A stretch of DNA of 64,000 nt, taken from Paraburkholderia susongensis (lineage in GTDB: Bacteria; Pseudomonadota; Gammaproteobacteria; Burkholderiales; Burkholderiaceae). The DNA is taken from the NCBI RefSeq assembly GCF_900177725.1, contig NZ_FXAT01000006.1:310001-374000 (forward strand), read 5' to 3'. A program made the translations under genes and the position numbers. Each line of letters opens with the position of its first letter. The first letter of the stretch is position 1. The notes below the pieces were generated by a model. That model had not been told where the DNA came from. It searched no databases and saw nothing but the letters and a program-made list of their open reading frames with translations. Shown piece after piece: positions 7,893 to 18,128 of the stretch.

Positions 7893-10307
7893 CTGCTGGA
7901 GATAGCGGGCGGTGCCCTTGCCAAGATTCAATGTAACAGCATGGATGGCGGAAATGGCCATCGCCAAACTCTGTCCCTCTAGTTTGCGGTGATGTCTTGC
8001 TTTGAACTGGAAACGCCAAAACAGACTGGAAAGCGGCCACGGACCAGTTTGCCATCCTGTCTGGTGAGCGTCTTAATCTCTCGCGCGAGTAGCTCCACTT
8101 ACCGCCTCGCACACAAAATTGCGGACAATCCCAAAAGAAGCTATCCCCCTATTCGTCCCGCAACGCTCTCCTGCGGTAGGCATCGCCATACATGACGGGT
8201 GTACTGCTGATCTAAAGGGCGAACAACGTGTTCGTCAATTGAAGGCACATCACTACTCCCGATGTAACTTGCGTTTCAGCGGCTTCGCTATGATCCACCG
8301 GAACGTAGGTCGATCTCTCGTATAAGGTGTTTTCTTCGGGATCGTTTCACGGGCTCGCCCGCTGTCTTCGCATCGAAATTGACCGCCGTAGACGCATCCT
8401 TGGCCACGCGAAACTTGTGGCGAGTGCGATATAAGTGCTCGAACTCAGTCGTACGGGCCCGTTTCTGGTTTGCTCCGTCATCTGCGGTGACGGGGAGGTC
8501 TCTTGTAGCGCCTATATGAGCAGCAGCCGTTTGCGTACCCAACTGCCGCAAAAAGCCACGTCCAGTCACCGACGAGCGATCCCACCCGTCCTGTATCTTC
8601 GAGATTTAATGCAAGAGTAAAAGCGTTCCGCGGCTTTCCGGCGACAGTGCTAGTCCTCGCCGCTCGAAGATAGAGGGACTATCTTCATCGATCAGGACAG
8701 AGTCAACGAGCCTCACCACCCTCCTTATCCCGAGGCCGGATGGGAAGAACGACGTGCCGCCGCAGGCTTGTTCGATTCGATCAGTGACGACGCTCAGCTC
8801 AACGCTCTGCGAGCGCTCGGTGTTCTCTCATACGGCCTTCTCAAGCCGTCTTTGTCGTCGAGAGATTGCCCCGGCTAGTGCCCCGCCTTGTATCTATTCG
8901 GGCTATGGCCGATTGATCAATGAAGGCGGTAGCGTGTCTGGAATCGAAGTCAATGAACGGATACTGGCTTGCTGCCTAATGAATTTCCTCCCTCCGAGGA
9001 AAATACAAATTCAAACGTGCTCGAAGAGGCGTCAAACCACTAGCGGCCGGTGATAGCGCGAATTCGCGAACGAGATTCCATACATAGAAGGACGAGGCCG
9101 TTAGCGCTCACCACGAGCCGATAACCTTCCGCGGTGGCTAACCAGCCTGCTGACAGGCTTCTGCGGTTTCGATGGGAACGAGATCTGGTCCGTCATTTAT
9201 CGGACGTCCATCGCAGATGGGCTCTTGCGATCAGCTATATCGGACCGCTGACCAGTGGAGATTGGGTCGCTCGCTCAGGAGCGCCGCAGAGTTAATCCGC
9301 CGGAACTCGAAGGTTTAAGAGAACCCTGCTCCTGCCGAGCAATTTCCTGCCCCGCTTTTACCTTCAACACTACTCACGCTCACCTTCCCTGATCTCTATC
9401 AGCGAACACCCTCTTAAGCCGCAAACGATGACTCCCGCAACAAGGACGATGGTGTTTCCATGCATCTCTCTGAGGCCGGTCACTCATGCAGAGCGATCGG
9501 GATTGCATCATCGTCACCGCTTTCTAGCTCGCATCTAACGCCGGCGCTGACCTTGTCAGGACATCAACCAAAGAAAGCAACCTGAAGATCGGCAGGGGAG
9601 TGTGGGCAGAATCAAGAGCACTCAAGCACGCCACGCGTTGCTATTGAATGCGAGTCCAATATTAGGGGTCAATACATTTGGATGTAATCAACGAGTTAAG
9701 TTGCGCAAAATAACATCGGTTTCGACAATATGCGCACAAGTCCACGATTCTCCGACCGATTTCGCGTGTTCGTCTGCCGTGAAACATTACGAAACGTCGA
9801 GGCAATGAAGCAACTCACTGTTTCATAAGTTCTTTTCCCAACCGAGTCGCCTATGTTTCACGAGAAAAGGGTGCTTCCGGCGCCCAATGCGTCCAGCCTC
9901 CATCTAGCGTGACATGAGACGAAAATAATTACCCAGGCAACGGCGAGACGTAACGTTTAATACGTAATATGTAGTGGGTAAACTTGCGATGTAAATAACA
10001 AAGCCGCGCCACTTTTGCGACATCCATTCCCGAGCTAACGAGACGTCCGCAATCAGTCTCGGGAGCCAGAACGGGTGTATAAAAAATTAGCCGTTGCGAC
10101 AGCCACGGATATCGCAACGGCAGACAACGAACGAACAATTTCCGGTTGCTCACGCAGCGTCACAGCTAACACCGCCTCGCGAGCACATCGAGCAAAACAG
10201 CAAGACGTAAATAGACGTCGGGTGACCGGCAACGGCTCAGTTCATCCTGCGATCGTTTCATCCCCAACCGGTCCCAAGCTACCTGTGGCGAGCCAAACCA
10301 TCCACGA

Positions 10308-12350
10308 TCATTTACTCGCGGCCGCCTCCCCGCAAATCTCCCCGCTCTGATCGATCTGCTCGATATCCTCATGCAATATGCGCCGGATCTCGAGGATTGC
10401 CTGGGGTGTCTCCTGAACGCTATGACCGGCAACAATCACCTTCTCGGAAAGCGCCCCTGCAAGATGTGCGCTGCGATAGGGGACCACGCCATCGTTGGAA
10501 TCTTCAAGCGGCCCGTTTTCGCGGCGTCTTGCGATGATCGAATGAAAGCACACCTGCGGACTGATCGGCAGCTGCGAAGTCGCACGAATGAGCGGATCGG
10601 TGTCGCGCAACTGTTCAATGCTGTTGGGTACATGGAAGGTCTGGCCCTGTGAGTCGATATTCGTTGCCGTTTGCAGCACGTCGTCGATCTCATTCATAAG
10701 GGCGAGCGGCAGGCGCACGAGGTTGGCAACCCAGCGCGAAAGGCGATTGCGCGCGAATGGTGTACCCCGGTGCGGTGCGGCAATGAAGATCGCGCGCTCG
10801 ACTTGCGGCATCGGCGTGAAGCGCAGCAGGAGATTAAGCCGCTCATCCTTGCGATTGATGTCGGTACCCTCGGACACGAAGGTATCGTTGACGAAGTTCC
10901 ATAGGTCGTCATCCGAACTCGACACGAGCAGTCTTGCCAGAACGCCTCCCATGCTGTGCCCGATCAGCACCATGCCATGGGATGCCGGCGACGTGCCGTC
11001 GGGATCGAAGTGGGTGAGGGTCTCCTGCACGGCCCGCCGGATCCGTGCAAGGTTGACCAGAATCGGCACATTGGTCGGGTAATAGACTTGCCACACCTGG
11101 AAGTGCTGACGAAGTAGTTCGTCGCCTTGAATATCGTTGGCGACATTGACCCATGCCTCAGGGCTGCTCGCGAGGCCGTGCAGCATCAGCACGATCCGTC
11201 GGCCTGGGTCGAACGGTTGCATCAAATAGATGCGCGGCCTATCAAAGCCGCGCGCCCGTCCGAACAGTGTGCGCAAGGACTGCCCGGCAAAACCGGAGCG
11301 GGCGAGCCAGATGCCATAACCCGCACTGAAATTGGCTGCGAGCGGCACAGTCTGGCCGTGTCGCTCGATACTCTCTTCGCGATACGGATCGTAGACGGAT
11401 AGCACCACGTCATGCGAGCTGAGCACTTGCTCGAGTGAGCCCTGGCTGAACCACATCAGCGCCGTGACGTTCGGCGACGGCATTTCTCTGAAGGGCTGCG
11501 ACGCTCGTGCCGACTGGGGTGCGGCGCGCGGCGACGTGCGCGCGTTGGCGCTGGCCTTCGTATTGGCGTTCGGACTCGTGTCGGCATCGGTGTCGTCGTC
11601 GTTATTCGATTCAGGCTGCGGCACGTTCATGACCGCGACGAGTTCCGCGCCGAGTCCGTCGCGGCGGTAGATGCTGCGTATTCCCGCGAACGAAAGCCGC
11701 GAAGCGGGGATCACTTCGCGCGGTTCGCGCACGCCCTCCGGCAGTCGGACCCGGCTCAGGTCGAGATGGATGTTCCAGCCTGCAATGATTTGCGTGCCCG
11801 GACTGCCGTCGCCGGAACTCGTATCGAGCGCGCCGCGCAGGAACAGCGCACGGGCAAGCTCCTGGACCGCGTAGTTGTAGTAGTCACGGACCTGTGTCTG
11901 TCGATCTTCGAATGCTCGTTCGCCGGCGGTGCGTTGACCCAGGAACAGAAACGCGTAGGCGAATCGTACCGCCCTGAGCCACAAATCAAATTGCGCGTCG
12001 CTCCATTCGGTGGCATTGGCCGGCGTGTTGGCAATGGCCATCTGTAAAGACAGTTCGGCCAGACTGGCGAGTCGCCGGTCGACGTTGATTCCGCCAACGG
12101 TCGAGATCGAATTGATGCAGTCCTGCGGCGCTCTTTGGCAAGTGTTTTCGTCAAGTGCGGCTATGTGCAGCGTGTCTCGTGTCGCGGCGCTCAGGCGGCC
12201 GGTGGACAGAATATCGCCACGTCGCATGGCGATGTACTGCTCGGGACCGAGCGAGCTCACCTGCACCATCGCGCAACCGGAGAGAAGGCCGGTGGCGAGC
12301 AGCGCGAGTAGCAGGCAACGCGACATCCATGATGAGAACGCGCGCGTCAT
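10308..12350 (-). CDS. Lipoprotein alpha/beta hydrolase (lipase/esterase-like)
   Basis: A 680-residue predicted lipoprotein. The signal peptide ends in the lipobox LLSGC (Cys26). The N-terminal half (30-240) is not recognised; a low-complexity Asp/Asn/Thr/Ala segment (about 246-285) links it to an alpha/beta-hydrolase domain. That domain has the oxyanion HGLASSPEAW (391-400), nucleophile elbow GHSMGG (464-469, Ser466), an acid residue in NDGVVPYRSAH and a final His in VIVAGHSV, so the triad is intact. It probably acts on lipids or esters at the inner or outer membrane. It stands alone with no operon partner and long non-coding DNA on both sides. The substrate is unknown. Confidence 0.82.
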   Translation of the reverse strand: MTRAFSSWMSRCLLLALLATGLLSGCAMVQVSSLGPEQYIAMRRGDILSTGRLSAATRDTLHIAALDENTCQRAPQDCINSISTVGGINVDRRLASLAELSLQMAIANTPANATEWSDAQFDLWLRAVRFAYAFLFLGQRTAGERAFEDRQTQVRDYYNYAVQELARALFLRGALDTSSGDGSPGTQIIAGWNIHLDLSRVRLPEGVREPREVIPASRLSFAGIRSIYRRDGLGAELVAVMNVPQPESNNDDDTDADTSPNANTKASANARTSPRAAPQSARASQPFREMPSPNVTALMWFSQGSLEQVLSSHDVVLSVYDPYREESIERHGQTVPLAANFSAGYGIWLARSGFAGQSLRTLFGRARGFDRPRIYLMQPFDPGRRIVLMLHGLASSPEAWVNVANDIQGDELLRQHFQVWQVYYPTNVPILVNLARIRRAVQETLTHFDPDGTSPASHGMVLIGHSMGGVLARLLVSSSDDDLWNFVNDTFVSEGTDINRKDERLNLLLRFTPMPQVERAIFIAAPHRGTPFARNRLSRWVANLVRLPLALMNEIDDVLQTATNIDSQGQTFHVPNSIEQLRDTDPLIRATSQLPISPQVCFHSIIARRRENGPLEDSNDGVVPYRSAHLAGALSEKVIVAGHSVQETPQAILEIRRILHEDIEQIDQSGEICGEAAASK

Positions 12351-13962
12351 AGTAAGTCGGGCTCATTGGAGTCGTTCGGCCACATCGAGGCGCTCGTCCG
12401 AACAGGTTTGAAAAACGGAAAGACGACGCGCGGCATTGGATGTTTCGCGCGGCCTGGCGCAGGCGCATGCTGGAATGACCAACGACACCGCATCGTCTTC
12501 AATAGATCGACCTCGATGGGCCCGATGATGCAGAGGCTTTCGTGGTGACTGGAACGTGGCTCGTTTTTTTGCGGTGCCGTGCAGTCGGTAACGCAGTCAG
12601 TCATCGTGCTGTGGAGCGTTGCCATGGCTGAATTGCCGGAAAGACTTGCCAACTTCCCGGCTCGCTGATGACCGGCCAGGTAGACCGGCAACAATAACAG
12701 ATGCTCCGGTGGCCGCGCGCGACGTTGCGACTGCAGACGATTGTCTCTCACCAGACTCGGTTCATGGTCCGCTGTTTTACGCGGCGGATCAATGCGATCC
12801 AAAGGATATTATTTGTTCGCAGAATACTGTACGCCCAGCCAATTTCTTGTGCAAGAAGCGCTACCCGGAAGGGCGAGCATTGACTCAGACAATGAAGGAA
12901 CGCAAGTTGCAATGGTACTCGCTAACCATTGGCGAAACACGGCCTTGTCAAAACATATATGGCGCTTCCATCAATCGGGCGTTTCGTGAATAGCACAGCG
13001 GAATAAGTATGCCTATCTTTCCATCAATGCAAGTCAAAAGAATCGCGGAATAGATCTGCAAATACACGATGGACACCGAAGCAATTGACGGCCGAAGTGG
13101 TAATCGACCATCATGCACGTGACCGACTCTGAAAGGGGACAATGACGCGCGTATGACATGATGCGCCCGCTACCTGAACGAAGTCGTAGCCAGCCATACA
13201 GCATCGCCATAGCGCGCCCGCTTGAGAAAGTAAAACACTCTGGCAGAGCGCTCTCAGCGTCAAAGGTCTTCTCGATTTGACGCAGTGGTGGCGATGAAAC
13301 TCTTGACAATAAGTTGCCTGGGAACTTAAATGTTTTTTGCAGCGAGGCCAGTCTGCACGGTCCGGGTTCCATGCTGGCAAGCGATACGCGCAAGCCTTCG
13401 TTGTTCAGTCGAGCAAGAATCGTTAGATGTGCCGTGTGGAGATGAGCCGCCATTTTTTCAGTCTCCCAACAGCATTACCTCGCAGTTAGCAGTGCATTCT
13501 GCAGTTAAACAGGATGCCTGATAAGCGGAGTCAGAACGTCTTTGCATGCAGTGTTGTTCCGGTCACTGTCTTTTAACCCAAACGGGTAATCCTCCGGGTT
13601 GCCTTGATCGCTATGTCGACAATTGTTGTGGGTGTACAAACGGACGGGACTCAATTGGAATGCGAAAAAGCAACATGAAAAAAGAGGCACGAGCCGCGCA
13701 AGTCCCGATGGGCAGAACATAATAGTTGCCAATACACTGCTTTTGAACGACAGTGCCGGGGTGACAGGAGCGATGATGCAATCTTCCGAGTCGGACCCGG
13801 TCATGAATGTGCAGCGGATACGCGACTATCGCTCCGCTGTTTCGGACCCCTATGAATTTATGCGCAACGTGTAAAGCTCCGTTTGCTGGACGTAAGGCGC
13901 ATTGCCGTCGCGTCTACGAGCGTCTACGACATGGGCTGCGCCAGTAGTCAGCCGAGAACGCC
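12351..13962. other. Non-coding stretch between the lipoprotein hydrolase and the efflux operon
   Basis: About 1.6 kb without a supportable gene. The open frames at 12619-12993 (+) and 13034-13453 (-) have no ribosome site, no coding bias and no known motif. A short tandem repeat (GCGTCTACGA twice, about 13910-13930) lies ahead of the efflux operon. The promoter of that operon should be in the last 200 bases. No regulator gene is visible here. Confidence 0.5.
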
Positions 13963-15072
13963 ATGAATGCTAACCGCTCCGATGCACCGCCGGCTCCACG
14001 ATTAGCCGGAGTCGCATTGACCTGTTGTGTGCTTGTTGCGCTTTCACTGTCGGCCTGTCAACGACAGGCTGAAACGGCGAGCGGCGATACGAGGCCAGCC
14101 GTGCAGCTTGCCAAGATCGAGCCGGCCGATGCGTCCACCATTCGTATTTTCACGGGGCGGGTCGAACAGACCAGCATCTCGCCGCTCGCGTTCGAGGTGT
14201 CGGGCCGCGTCGTCCAGATCGCGGTGCTCGAAGGCGCGACAGTGAAACGCGGGCAACTGATCGCGCGTATCGACGAAGAGCCCTACAAGCTGCAACTGCA
14301 ACGCGCGAGCGCGCAGTATCAGCAGCTGAGCGAAAACCTGCAGCGCCAGGCGGTGCTGCGCAAAGATGGCATCCTGTCCCAGGCTGCCTATGAGCAGTTG
14401 TCGGCTGCAACCGACGCCGCTCGAGCAGCACGCGACCTGGCGAGCCGCGATCTGCGCAACACGCGGCTCGTTGCACCTTTCGACGGCCGGATCGCACGCC
14501 GCAACATCGAGATCCAGCAGGTCGTGCAGGCGGGGGCGCCAGCGTTCAATTTTGAAAACGTCGGCCGTGTCGATATCGGCGTGGATCTTCCGCAGAGCAT
14601 CGCCGAGCGGCTCTTCGTCGACAAGACGCTGAGGGCCGAAGCGTGGTTGCCCGAGCGGCCGGAGAACCGCTTTCCTCTCGTCTTTCGCGAACGCACGACG
14701 CAGACCACGCCGACCTCCGCGGGCTACCGGCTCGTCTTCTCGCTCGAAGGACCGCAAAGCGCGATGCTGTTCCCCGGCATGGCGATGCGTGTACAGATCT
14801 CCGACACGGCGCGCCAGGTCGTGCAGAGCGAGAACACCTACTTCGCGATTCCGATGGCCGCGGTGTCGATCGGCGCGAACGGTCAGCGTAGCCTCTGGCG
14901 CTACGATGCCGCGTCCGGCCGCGTGCATGCGGTGCCAGTGAGCGTGCGCGAAATCCGCAATGACGATGCCGTCGTCGCGGGTGCGGTAGCGGAGGGCGAC
15001 CGCGTGGTGGCAGGCGGCTCGCAGTTCATGAAAGAGGGAATGGCAGTTCGCCCAATGGATGCACCTCAATGA
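13963..15072 (+). CDS. RND efflux periplasmic adaptor (membrane fusion lipoprotein)
   Basis: A 369-residue adaptor of an RND tripartite pump. The signal peptide ends at a lipobox LSAC (Cys32). A barrel-sandwich half (FEVSGRVVQIAVLEGATVKRG) is followed by an alpha-helical hairpin rich in Gln/Ala (about residues 108-155), the second lipoyl half (VAPFDGRIARRNI), then beta-barrel and membrane-proximal domains. It docks the pump to the outer-membrane channel. The stop overlaps the pump gene start by 4 bases (ATGA), so expression is coupled. No local TetR or LysR regulator is present. The substrate cannot be told from the adaptor. Confidence 0.93.
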   Translation: MNANRSDAPPAPRLAGVALTCCVLVALSLSACQRQAETASGDTRPAVQLAKIEPADASTIRIFTGRVEQTSISPLAFEVSGRVVQIAVLEGATVKRGQLIARIDEEPYKLQLQRASAQYQQLSENLQRQAVLRKDGILSQAAYEQLSAATDAARAARDLASRDLRNTRLVAPFDGRIARRNIEIQQVVQAGAPAFNFENVGRVDIGVDLPQSIAERLFVDKTLRAEAWLPERPENRFPLVFRERTTQTTPTSAGYRLVFSLEGPQSAMLFPGMAMRVQISDTARQVVQSENTYFAIPMAAVSIGANGQRSLWRYDAASGRVHAVPVSVREIRNDDAVVAGAVAEGDRVVAGGSQFMKEGMAVRPMDAPQ

Positions 15073-18000
15073 ATCTCGCGCGCCCCCTTATCGAGAAGCC
15101 GCTGATCGCGTGGGTCATTACACTCATCTCGCTGGTGGGTGGCATCTTCGCGTATTACGGCATCGGCCGGCTGGAAGATCCCAAGTTTACGATCAAGACC
15201 GCGGTCGTCGTGACGCTTTATCCGGGTTCGAGCGCGCACGAGGTCGAACAGGAGGTGACGGACCGGCTGGAAAGCGCGATCCAGCAGATGCCGCAGGTCG
15301 AAAAGTTGACCTCGCGCTCGATGCCGGGCTATTCGGAAGTCCGCGTGCAGATTCGCGACCAGTACACCTCGGCGCAGTTGCCGCAGGTCTGGGACGAGTT
15401 GCGCAAGTCGGTTTCCGACGCGCAGGTGCGGTTGCCTCCCGGCGCCGGACCCACGGTGGTGCTAGACCGTTTCGGCGACGTCTACGGGATGTTCTACGCG
15501 CTCACCGGCGAAGGCTACACGCAGGCGCAACTGTATGAGTACGCGCGCGAACTGCGCAGACAGTTGCTGACGCTCGACGACGTGTCCGACATCGTGATTG
15601 CGGGCGAGCAGCAGGAGCAGATTTCGGTCGACGTCGACCAGTCGCAACTGATCGCCAATAATCTTTCCACCGACGATCTCGCACAGACGCTATTCCTGCA
15701 GAACGAGGTTCGCCCCGCGGGCCGCGAGCGGGTGGGCGATCTATCGCTGCGGATCGCGCCGACCGGATCACTCGATTCACTGCAGGCCATCCGTTCGCTG
15801 CCGGTCGGCAATACGCCGGGACCGCTTCTGCTCGGCGACATCGCGCGGGTGAGCCACGGCTACGCGACGATCCCGAATCAGATCATCCGCTACAACGGCC
15901 AGCCCGCCGTGACCATCGGCATCAGCGCGCGGCCCAGGGTCAATGTCGTGAAGGTAGGCACGGACATCGCGGCGAGGCTTGCCGAGCTGGAGCGTGACCG
16001 TCCGATCGGCATGAAACTCCACCCGCTCTACGATCAGCCGCGGGTGGTCGACGAGAGCGTGCGGGGCTTCATTTTCGACGTGCTGCTGTCCGTTGCGATC
16101 GTCGGCGTGGCGCTGGGTATCGGGCTTGGCTGGCGCGCGGGCGTGATCCTTGGCGTCGAGCTGTTCCTGTCCATCCTCGGCACGCTTCTGGTCATGTACG
16201 CGGCGGGCATCGAGCTGCAGCGCATCTCGCTCGGTGCGCTGATCATCGTGATGGGGATGCTGACGGACAACAGCATCGTGGTGGTCGAAGGCATGCTCGT
16301 GAAGGTGCAGCGGGGCATGTCGCATCTGCAGGCGGCGACCGAAATTCTCAAACAGAGCCAGTGGATTCTGCTTGCTTCGACTGTCGTCGGGATTCTGGCG
16401 TTTTCGGGTATCGGTCTGTCACCGGATGCAGTGGGCGAGTTCTGCGCATCACTGTTCGCCGTGGCTGCGATTTCGCTGCTATTTAGCTGGGTGATCGCGA
16501 TTAGTCTGACGCCGCTTTTCGGGAGCTATCTTTTCAAGCCTTCGGATGTGGTGGACGAAGATCCGTTCAAAGGGAAGCTTTATCAACGCTACGGCGCTCT
16601 GCTCGAGTGGGTCACGGGACGGCGCGTGATCGTCATCGTCGCGCTCGTCGCGCTGACCGTGTTCGCGGGATGGGCTTTCCGCTTCGTCGAACAGAGCTTC
16701 TTCCCTGCATCGACCACGCCGATCTTCTATGTCGACATGCGCATGCCGCGCGGCGCCGATATTCGTGCCGTGTCCGAAAAGGGCAAGGAGGTGGAAAAGG
16801 TCCTGCTCAAACACGCCGATGTCGTCAACGTCGCGACGTATATCGGCCAGGGCGCCACGCGGTTTTTCCTTGTGTACGATCCAGAGACACGTGATCCGTC
16901 GTATGCGCAATTCATTGTCACCGTGAAGGATCAAGGCCTGATCGACGACATGATTCCGGACATCGAAGCGGATCTGAAGAAACGTTTCCCCGAGCAGCAT
17001 TGGACGGTCACACGTCCGAATTTCGGGCCCGGCGGGGGCGCCGCGATCCAGGCGCGTTTCTCCGGTCCCGATCCCGCTGTACTGCGCCATTTGTCGCAGG
17101 AGGCGCAGAACGTGCTGAAAGCGGACGGCCGGATCATTGCCATTCGCGACGATTGGGAAAACCCGATCAGCATCGTGCGGCCACAGTTCGACGAATCGCG
17201 CGCGCGTTCGCTGGGTGTCACGCGCCGGCAGGTGACCGACACGATGGCGTATGCAACCGAGGGCCTGAGGGCGGGCATTTATCGCGAAGGCGATCAACTG
17301 CTGCCCATCGTGCTGCGTTCGCCCGATTACACGCGTGGTGTCGCGGGTCTGCAGGACCTGCAGGTGTTTAGCGCGGGGCTGCGGCGTTACGTGCCGCTTG
17401 GCGATGTGGTCGACGGTTTCACGATCGGCACCGAGGAAGGGCAGATCGCACGGGAGGACCGGATCCGCACGATCACGGTATCGGCCAATCCGATCTACGG
17501 GCAGAACAGTGTCGATGCATTCAACCGCATACGCGCAGGCATCGAAAACATCAAACTTCCTTCCGGCTACCGGTTCGAATGGGGCGGCGAACACGAATCG
17601 TCGACACGCGCACAGGAAAGCCTGTTCCGTCAGTTGCCGCTCGGCTTCATCGGCATGGCGCTGCTGGTGCTGATGATGTTCGGACGCCTGAAGCCCGCAC
17701 TCGTCGTGCTGCTCGTGGTGCCGATGTCGATTTGCGGCGTGACGCTCGGCCTTCTGCTGTTCCGCGGTGCATTCGGCTTCATGGCGCTGCTCGGTCTGCT
17801 GAGCCTGATCGGCATGTTGATCAAGAACGGCGTGGTGCTGGTCGAGGAAATGGACGCACAGGTCGCCGCGGGTGTACCGCGAATGCAGGCGGTTGCGCAT
17901 GGCGCGATGAGCCGCTTGCGGCCGGTGATGCTTTCCGCTGGTACGACGGCGCTCGGCATGGTGCCCTTGTTGTGGGATCCATTCTTCAAGGACATGGCGA

Positions 18001-18128
18001 TCACCATCATGTCCGGTCTTGCCTTTGCCACCGTGCTCACGATGGTCGCAGTGCCGGCACTGTATGCGTTGCTGTTCTCGATCAAGCAGGCGGAATGGGA
18101 GCCGGGCCAACACCCGGATGCAAAATGA
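15069..18128 (+). CDS. RND efflux pump permease
   Basis: A 1019-residue RND transporter with the usual 12 membrane helices and two large periplasmic loops (about 30-330 and 555-860). It belongs to the AcrB-like drug branch. The helix-4 proton-relay motif reads GMLTDNSIVVVEG, that is Asp-Asn where AcrB has Asp407-Asp408; the substitution occurs in some RND sub-branches, so it need not be inactivating. A lysine for the relay is likely in helix 10 (LIGMLIKNGVVLVEEM). It overlaps both neighbours by 4 bases, in a fixed adaptor-pump-channel order. Expected role: drug or solvent efflux. Confidence 0.93.
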   Translation: MNLARPLIEKPLIAWVITLISLVGGIFAYYGIGRLEDPKFTIKTAVVVTLYPGSSAHEVEQEVTDRLESAIQQMPQVEKLTSRSMPGYSEVRVQIRDQYTSAQLPQVWDELRKSVSDAQVRLPPGAGPTVVLDRFGDVYGMFYALTGEGYTQAQLYEYARELRRQLLTLDDVSDIVIAGEQQEQISVDVDQSQLIANNLSTDDLAQTLFLQNEVRPAGRERVGDLSLRIAPTGSLDSLQAIRSLPVGNTPGPLLLGDIARVSHGYATIPNQIIRYNGQPAVTIGISARPRVNVVKVGTDIAARLAELERDRPIGMKLHPLYDQPRVVDESVRGFIFDVLLSVAIVGVALGIGLGWRAGVILGVELFLSILGTLLVMYAAGIELQRISLGALIIVMGMLTDNSIVVVEGMLVKVQRGMSHLQAATEILKQSQWILLASTVVGILAFSGIGLSPDAVGEFCASLFAVAAISLLFSWVIAISLTPLFGSYLFKPSDVVDEDPFKGKLYQRYGALLEWVTGRRVIVIVALVALTVFAGWAFRFVEQSFFPASTTPIFYVDMRMPRGADIRAVSEKGKEVEKVLLKHADVVNVATYIGQGATRFFLVYDPETRDPSYAQFIVTVKDQGLIDDMIPDIEADLKKRFPEQHWTVTRPNFGPGGGAAIQARFSGPDPAVLRHLSQEAQNVLKADGRIIAIRDDWENPISIVRPQFDESRARSLGVTRRQVTDTMAYATEGLRAGIYREGDQLLPIVLRSPDYTRGVAGLQDLQVFSAGLRRYVPLGDVVDGFTIGTEEGQIAREDRIRTITVSANPIYGQNSVDAFNRIRAGIENIKLPSGYRFEWGGEHESSTRAQESLFRQLPLGFIGMALLVLMMFGRLKPALVVLLVVPMSICGVTLGLLLFRGAFGFMALLGLLSLIGMLIKNGVVLVEEMDAQVAAGVPRMQAVAHGAMSRLRPVMLSAGTTALGMVPLLWDPFFKDMAITIMSGLAFATVLTMVAVPALYALLFSIKQAEWEPGQHPDAK

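Larger units (their letters stand above)
7793..10307. other. Gene-free 2.5-kb stretch after parAB
   Basis: Apart from the terminator and the palindrome listed separately, no convincing gene is present. Open frames are short and overlap in conflicting frames, without ribosome sites or recognisable motifs. GC content looks lower and codon bias is absent compared with the flanks. One gene-like open stretch (about 8652-8878, +, no start codon, ending LKPSLSSRDCPG) reads like a decayed coding fragment but matches nothing I know. The part from 9600 to 10100 is the most AT-rich. It may be decayed genes or centromere-flanking DNA. Confidence 0.5.

Noticed and set aside
8288..8569. A 93-residue minus-strand frame in the desert
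   Set aside because: No motif, no ribosome site, and several overlapping frames of equal quality.
12619..12993. A 124-residue frame upstream of the efflux operon
   Set aside because: It has no signal of selection: no ribosome site, no family, and equally long frames overlap it.
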